From: an uncultured Caulobacteraceae bacterium | GTDB taxonomy: Bacteria; Pseudomonadota; Alphaproteobacteria; Caulobacterales; Caulobacteraceae | Length of the DNA stretch: 64,000 nucleotides | Assembly (NCBI GenBank): GCA_903872075.1 | Contig: CAIQJF010000098.1 | Span: forward strand, 1-64,000 | Direction: 5' to 3' | Part shown: in pieces, positions 60,608 through 64,000 of the stretch | How the letters are laid out: each line of letters opens with the position of its first letter | Numbering within the stretch: the stretch's first letter is position 1 | Translations under genes and position numbers: made by a program | The notes under the pieces: generated by a model | Database searches by the model: none | Seen by the model: the letters and a program-made list of their open reading frames with translations, nothing else | What the model was told of the DNA's origin: nothing

Positions 60608-61765
60608 GTGACGGGACTGCTCGCAGGCGGGCCGCTCGCCCTGCTCGCTGGCCTCTTCGGACTGATGAGTTTCGTCGGACTGGCCTATGTCATCGCCGCG
60701 ACGACCCTCTCCGTCCGATTCCTGGCCCGTCGCCAAGCCGCGCCCGGCCACTATCCACCCATGACTCTGATCAAGCCGCTGCACGGCGCCTATCCGGCCA
60801 TGGGCGAGGTGCTGGAGGGGTTCTGCGATCAGGACTACCCGGCCAAGGTGCAGATCGTGTTCGGCGTCAGCGATGGCGACGATCCGGCCGTGGCCGTCGT
60901 TGAGGCCCTGTGCGCCAGGCGCCCCGAAGCTGACATCGTCCTGGTCGTGGATGGAACGCAGCACGGGAGCAATCGGAAGGTCTCGAACCTCATCAATATC
61001 GCCGCCCGGGCCCGCCACGGGGTTCTGGTGCTCAGCGACGCCGACATCGCCGTGGCGCCGGACTATCTGCGGCGCGTCGCCGCCGGCCTGGCCCCGTACG
61101 GCGTGGGGGCGGTGAGCTGCCTCTATGTCGGCCAGGACGACGGCTCGCTCTGGTCGCGCCTGGGCGCCATGGCCCTGACCTACGGCTTCCTGCCCAACGC
61201 CGTCCTGGGCAAGACCCTGGGCCTGGCCGATCCCTGTTTCGGCTCGACCATCGCGCTCTCCGCCTCGACGCTGGCCGAGATCGGCGGTTTTCAAGCCTTC
61301 GCCGACCATCTGGCCGACGACTATGAGATCGGCCGGGCGGTGCGGGCCCGGGGCCTCGCCGTGGCCATCCCGCCGATGGTGGTCTCCCACCTCTGCCTCG
61401 AGGCCGGCGGCGGCGCCCTGGTCGACCACGAACTTCGCTGGGGCCGCACGGTCCGACAGATCGATCCCGGCGGCTATGCGGGCAGCGTGATCACCTATCC
61501 CCTACCCCTGGCGCTGATCGCAGCGACCCTTGCCGGGTTCTCCATTCCGGCGATCGCCCTGTTTTTGACCGCGCTTGGGGTGCGTATTGGCTGCAAATTC
61601 GCTATGGACAGGGCGACGGGCGCAAGATCCGGGGTCTGGTGGATGATTCCCGCGAGGGACATCCTATCTTTTGGTGTCTTCATCGCCAGCTTCGCGGTCA
61701 ACACCGTGGGCTGGCAGGGCCGGCGTTTTCGCGTGGGACGGGACGGCGTTCTCTCACATTCCTGA
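60608..61765 (+). CDS. hpnI: Hopanoid glycosyltransferase HpnI
   Basis: 385 residues. A family-2 glycosyltransferase core (TLIKPLHGAYPAMGEVLEGFCDQDYP; LSDADIAV as the metal motif; ELRWGRTVRQ as the late acceptor motif) with membrane helices at the N-terminus and near 300-365. HpnI adds N-acetylglucosamine to bacteriohopanetetrol. GTG start. It is directly ahead of hpnJ, which supports the call. Confidence 0.88.
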   Translation: MTGLLAGGPLALLAGLFGLMSFVGLAYVIAATTLSVRFLARRQAAPGHYPPMTLIKPLHGAYPAMGEVLEGFCDQDYPAKVQIVFGVSDGDDPAVAVVEALCARRPEADIVLVVDGTQHGSNRKVSNLINIAARARHGVLVLSDADIAVAPDYLRRVAAGLAPYGVGAVSCLYVGQDDGSLWSRLGAMALTYGFLPNAVLGKTLGLADPCFGSTIALSASTLAEIGGFQAFADHLADDYEIGRAVRARGLAVAIPPMVVSHLCLEAGGGALVDHELRWGRTVRQIDPGGYAGSVITYPLPLALIAATLAGFSIPAIALFLTALGVRIGCKFAMDRATGARSGVWWMIPARDILSFGVFIASFAVNTVGWQGRRFRVGRDGVLSHS

Positions 61766-61775
61766 GGTTTGATTC

Positions 61776-63206
61776 ATGCTTCGCACTCTGTTTCTCCAGG
61801 CCCCCAGCTTCGACGGTTTCGATGGCGGCGCCGGCTCGCGCTATCAGGCCAAGCGCGAGATCAAGTCGTTCTGGTACCCCACCTGGCTGGCCCAGCCCGC
61901 GGCCCTCGTCGAAGGCAGCCGCCTGATCGACGCCCCGCCCCACAAACAGTCCCTGGCCGACATCCTGCCGCTGGCCAAGGACTACGACCTGATCGTCATG
62001 CACACCTCGGTGCCGTCCTTCGCCTCCGACGTGAAATGCGCCGAAGCCTTCAAGGCGGAGAATCCGAAGCTGAAGATCGGCCTGATCGGGGCCAAGGTGG
62101 CGGTGGACGCCGACGGCAGCATGAAGGCCGCGCCCTGTATCGACTTCGTCGCCCGCAACGAATTCGATTTCACCATCAAGGATGTGGCCGACGAGAAGCC
62201 CTGGGCCGACATCCTGGGCCTGTCCTATCGCAATGCCGAGGGCGTGATCGTCCACAATGGCGACCGGCCGATCCTCGAGAACATGGACTCCTTGCCCTTC
62301 GTCTCGCCGATCTATCAGCGCGACCTGAAGATCGAGAACTACTTCATCGGCTATCTGAAGCATCCCTACATCTCGATCTACACCGGTCGCGGCTGCAAAT
62401 CGCGCTGCACCTTCTGCCTGTGGCCCCAGACCGTGGGCGGCCACCGCTACCGCACCCGCAGCGTTGAACATGTGATCGAGGAGATCGCCTGGGCGAAGAA
62501 GGCCTTCCCGCAGGTGAAGGAATTCTTCTTCGACGACGACACCTTCACCGACGACCTGCCCCGCGCCGAGGCCATCGCCAAGGAACTGGGCAAGCTGGGC
62601 ATTACCTGGTCCTGCAACGCCAAGGCCAATGTCCCCTATGAGAGCCTCAAGAAGCTGAAGGCCGGCGGCCTGCGCCTGCTCCTGGTGGGCTATGAGAGCG
62701 GCAATCAGCAGATCCTGCACAACATCAAGAAGGGTATGCGCATCGAAGTCGCCGAGCAGTTCACCAAGGACTGCCACGAGCTGGGGATCGTCATCCACGG
62801 CACCTTCATCGCCGGCCTGCCGGGCGAGACCCGCGAGACCCTGAAGGAAACCGCCGCCTGGGCCGCCAAGATCAACCCGCACACCATCCAGGTTTCGCTG
62901 GCCGCTCCCTATCCGGGCACCTTCCTCTACAAACAGGCGGTGGAGAACGGCTGGCTGGACGCCGATCACGCCGAACTGGTGGATGAACACGGGGTGCAGA
63001 TCGCGCCGCTGCACTACCCCCACCTCAGCCACGAAGAGATCTTCGCCAGCGTGGAGACCTTCTACAAGAGCTTCTATTTCCGCCCGCGGAAGATCGGCGC
63101 CATCGTCAACGAGATGGTCCGCAGCCCGGACATGATGAAGCGGCGCCTGCGTGAGGGGGTCGAATTCTTCGAGTTCCTCAAGGAACGCCGTTCCATCGCG
63201 GCCTGA
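61776..63206 (+). CDS. hpnJ: Hopanoid biosynthesis radical SAM protein HpnJ
   Basis: 476 residues: an N-terminal B12-binding-like domain (about 1-175) and a radical-SAM domain with cluster cysteines 207, 211 and 214 (GRGCKSRCTFC). HpnJ forms the cyclitol ring of bacteriohopanetetrol cyclitol ether. LFLQAPSFDGFDGGAG at the N-terminus is characteristic. It follows hpnI by 10 nt. The deacetylase HpnK is not next. Confidence 0.93.
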   Translation: MLRTLFLQAPSFDGFDGGAGSRYQAKREIKSFWYPTWLAQPAALVEGSRLIDAPPHKQSLADILPLAKDYDLIVMHTSVPSFASDVKCAEAFKAENPKLKIGLIGAKVAVDADGSMKAAPCIDFVARNEFDFTIKDVADEKPWADILGLSYRNAEGVIVHNGDRPILENMDSLPFVSPIYQRDLKIENYFIGYLKHPYISIYTGRGCKSRCTFCLWPQTVGGHRYRTRSVEHVIEEIAWAKKAFPQVKEFFFDDDTFTDDLPRAEAIAKELGKLGITWSCNAKANVPYESLKKLKAGGLRLLLVGYESGNQQILHNIKKGMRIEVAEQFTKDCHELGIVIHGTFIAGLPGETRETLKETAAWAAKINPHTIQVSLAAPYPGTFLYKQAVENGWLDADHAELVDEHGVQIAPLHYPHLSHEEIFASVETFYKSFYFRPRKIGAIVNEMVRSPDMMKRRLREGVEFFEFLKERRSIAA

Positions 63207-63213
63207 CGCGCCC

Positions 63214-64000
63214 TTGCCGGCGGATCCCGACGAGCTTCTGGCCAAGGCTGAACGCGCCCGTCGGGACGGCAATGCCCTCGCCACCTTCGACCTCGCCCGG
63301 GGCGCCATAGCCGCCGGGCGAACCGAGGCGCGGTTCCGCTACCTTCAGGTCCTGGCCTCGGCCCAGATGGGCGACACCCACCGGGCCCAGAGCCTCTATG
63401 AACTGCACGGGCTCGGCGAACTGACGTCCGACGAGGACAGCCTCGCCCTGCGCGGGCGCCTGTTCAAGGATCTCGCGCTCAACTCCGCCGCGCCCGAGGA
63501 CCGCCGCCGGCATTTCGAAGAGGCCAGCGAGGCCTATCTCCGCGCCTATCGGGTGCGCCACGGCTATTTCCCGGCCATCAACGCCGCCACCACCGCCTGG
63601 GCGGCCGGCCACCGGGCGGAGGCCGAGGAATTCGCGCGGGTCATCCTCGCCCATCCTGAGCTGTCGCCGCCGCGGGACTGGTATGCCGCGGCGACGCAGG
63701 CCGAAGCCCTGGTTCTGCTGGGCTGGGGCGACGAAGCTCTGGCTGCGATCGAAACGGCCATGGCCGCCGGCGCGGTTGGTCTGGGCGATCGGGCCTCGGC
63801 CTGCCGGCAACTGGCCTGGCTCGCCCCGACCACGAGCCTCACCGCCGACCAGCAGCGGCGCCTCCTTGCGGCGCTGCGCCCGCCGCCGGTGATCACCTAC
63901 ACCGGCCACATGTTCCGGCCCGATCCGGCCGTCGAGGCGGAACTGACCGCCCGCATCGCCGCCGAGATCGACTCCCTGGGCTCGACCATCGCCTATGGGG
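63214..64000 (+). CDS. TPR-like protein, N-terminal part (runs off the window)
   Basis: An open frame with typical codon use continues to the window edge without a stop (262 codons seen). It encodes helical-hairpin repeats (AERARRDGNALATFDLARGAI, RYLQVLASAQMGDTHRAQSLYE, AINAATTAWAAGHRAEAEEFARVI) like the tetratricopeptide proteins often fused to further signalling domains, then PPPVITYTGHMFRPDP. The start is unclear; TTG 63214 is the first candidate after hpnJ. The missing C-terminus prevents a functional call. Confidence 0.65.
   Translation, partial: MPADPDELLAKAERARRDGNALATFDLARGAIAAGRTEARFRYLQVLASAQMGDTHRAQSLYELHGLGELTSDEDSLALRGRLFKDLALNSAAPEDRRRHFEEASEAYLRAYRVRHGYFPAINAATTAWAAGHRAEAEEFARVILAHPELSPPRDWYAAATQAEALVLLGWGDEALAAIETAMAAGAVGLGDRASACRQLAWLAPTTSLTADQQRRLLAALRPPPVITYTGHMFRPDPAVEAELTARIAAEIDSLGSTIAYG

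Noticed and set aside
61698-63308. 536-codon minus-strand frame opposite hpnJ
   Set aside because: Antisense shadow; HpnJ has intact cluster cysteines on the other strand.
1-64000. tRNA, rRNA or insertion sequences
   Set aside because: I looked in the intergenic gaps for cloverleaf-like stems, the conserved T-loop GTTCRA, and transposase-like proteins with flanking inverted repeats, and saw none that I could support; a covariance-model scan would be needed for a firm negative.

Overview
The window is GC-rich, gene-dense DNA from an alphaproteobacterium, most likely Caulobacterales (Caulobacter/Phenylobacterium-like). That placement is inferred from gene order and content (ruvC-ruvA-ruvB-ybgC-tolQRAB, FixL-FixJ-FixK oxygen control, a MucR/Ros regulator, a TonB-dependent receptor, hopanoid genes, PEP-CTERM proteins); no rRNA or tRNA gene was seen to confirm it.

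Region 1 (about 1.9-22.3 kb) is a low-oxygen island. It holds acetate kinase and a MaoC-phosphotransacetylase fusion, a heme-PAS FixL, FixJ, a lone receiver protein, a FixK-type Crp/Fnr regulator, a MocR-type regulator, oxygen-independent HemN, a tandem universal stress protein, an APH-AAA protein, a class I cytochrome c and a hemerythrin-like periplasmic protein. Inside it lie two possible outer-membrane electron routes. One is an operon of a NapC-type tetraheme cytochrome, an ethylbenzene-dehydrogenase-like heme protein, a DmsE/MtrA decaheme cytochrome and an MtrB/PioB barrel. The other is a single protein that joins one heme domain to a porin (Cyc2-like architecture). Seven FNR/FixK-type boxes (TTGAT-N4-ATCAA, 8-10 of 10 matches) lie in intergenic gaps of this island and once beyond it, ahead of a PEP-CTERM gene at 37 kb.

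Region 2 (22.3-36.5 kb) is catabolic and transport: an N-acyl-D-amino-acid deacylase-like amidohydrolase with two small partner genes, an acyl-CoA dehydrogenase, a MacA-MacB-TolC-like tripartite exporter, a BA14K-like protein, a nitroreductase, a divergent enolase paralogue, NTF2-like and VOC proteins, a MarR regulator and a CaiB/BaiF CoA-transferase.

Region 3 (36.5-49.9 kb) is accessory: two PEP-CTERM proteins, a TonB-dependent receptor with a perfect 12-bp inverted repeat upstream, a broken ice-binding-like gene, an HWE-type histidine kinase, a cupin, a MucR regulator, a GFA enzyme, a monooxygenase-like exported protein, two translationally coupled secreted paralogues of unknown function, a terminase-small-subunit-like gene, a 12-copy CCTGCC array phased at 10-11 bp, and a HigB/HigA-like toxin-antitoxin pair.

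Region 4 (50-64 kb) is core genome: ruvCAB, ybgC, tolQRAB (no pal directly after), a serine hydrolase, a zinc alcohol dehydrogenase, a TIM-barrel epimerase, hopanoid-modification genes hpnI and hpnJ, and the start of a TPR-like gene that runs off the window.
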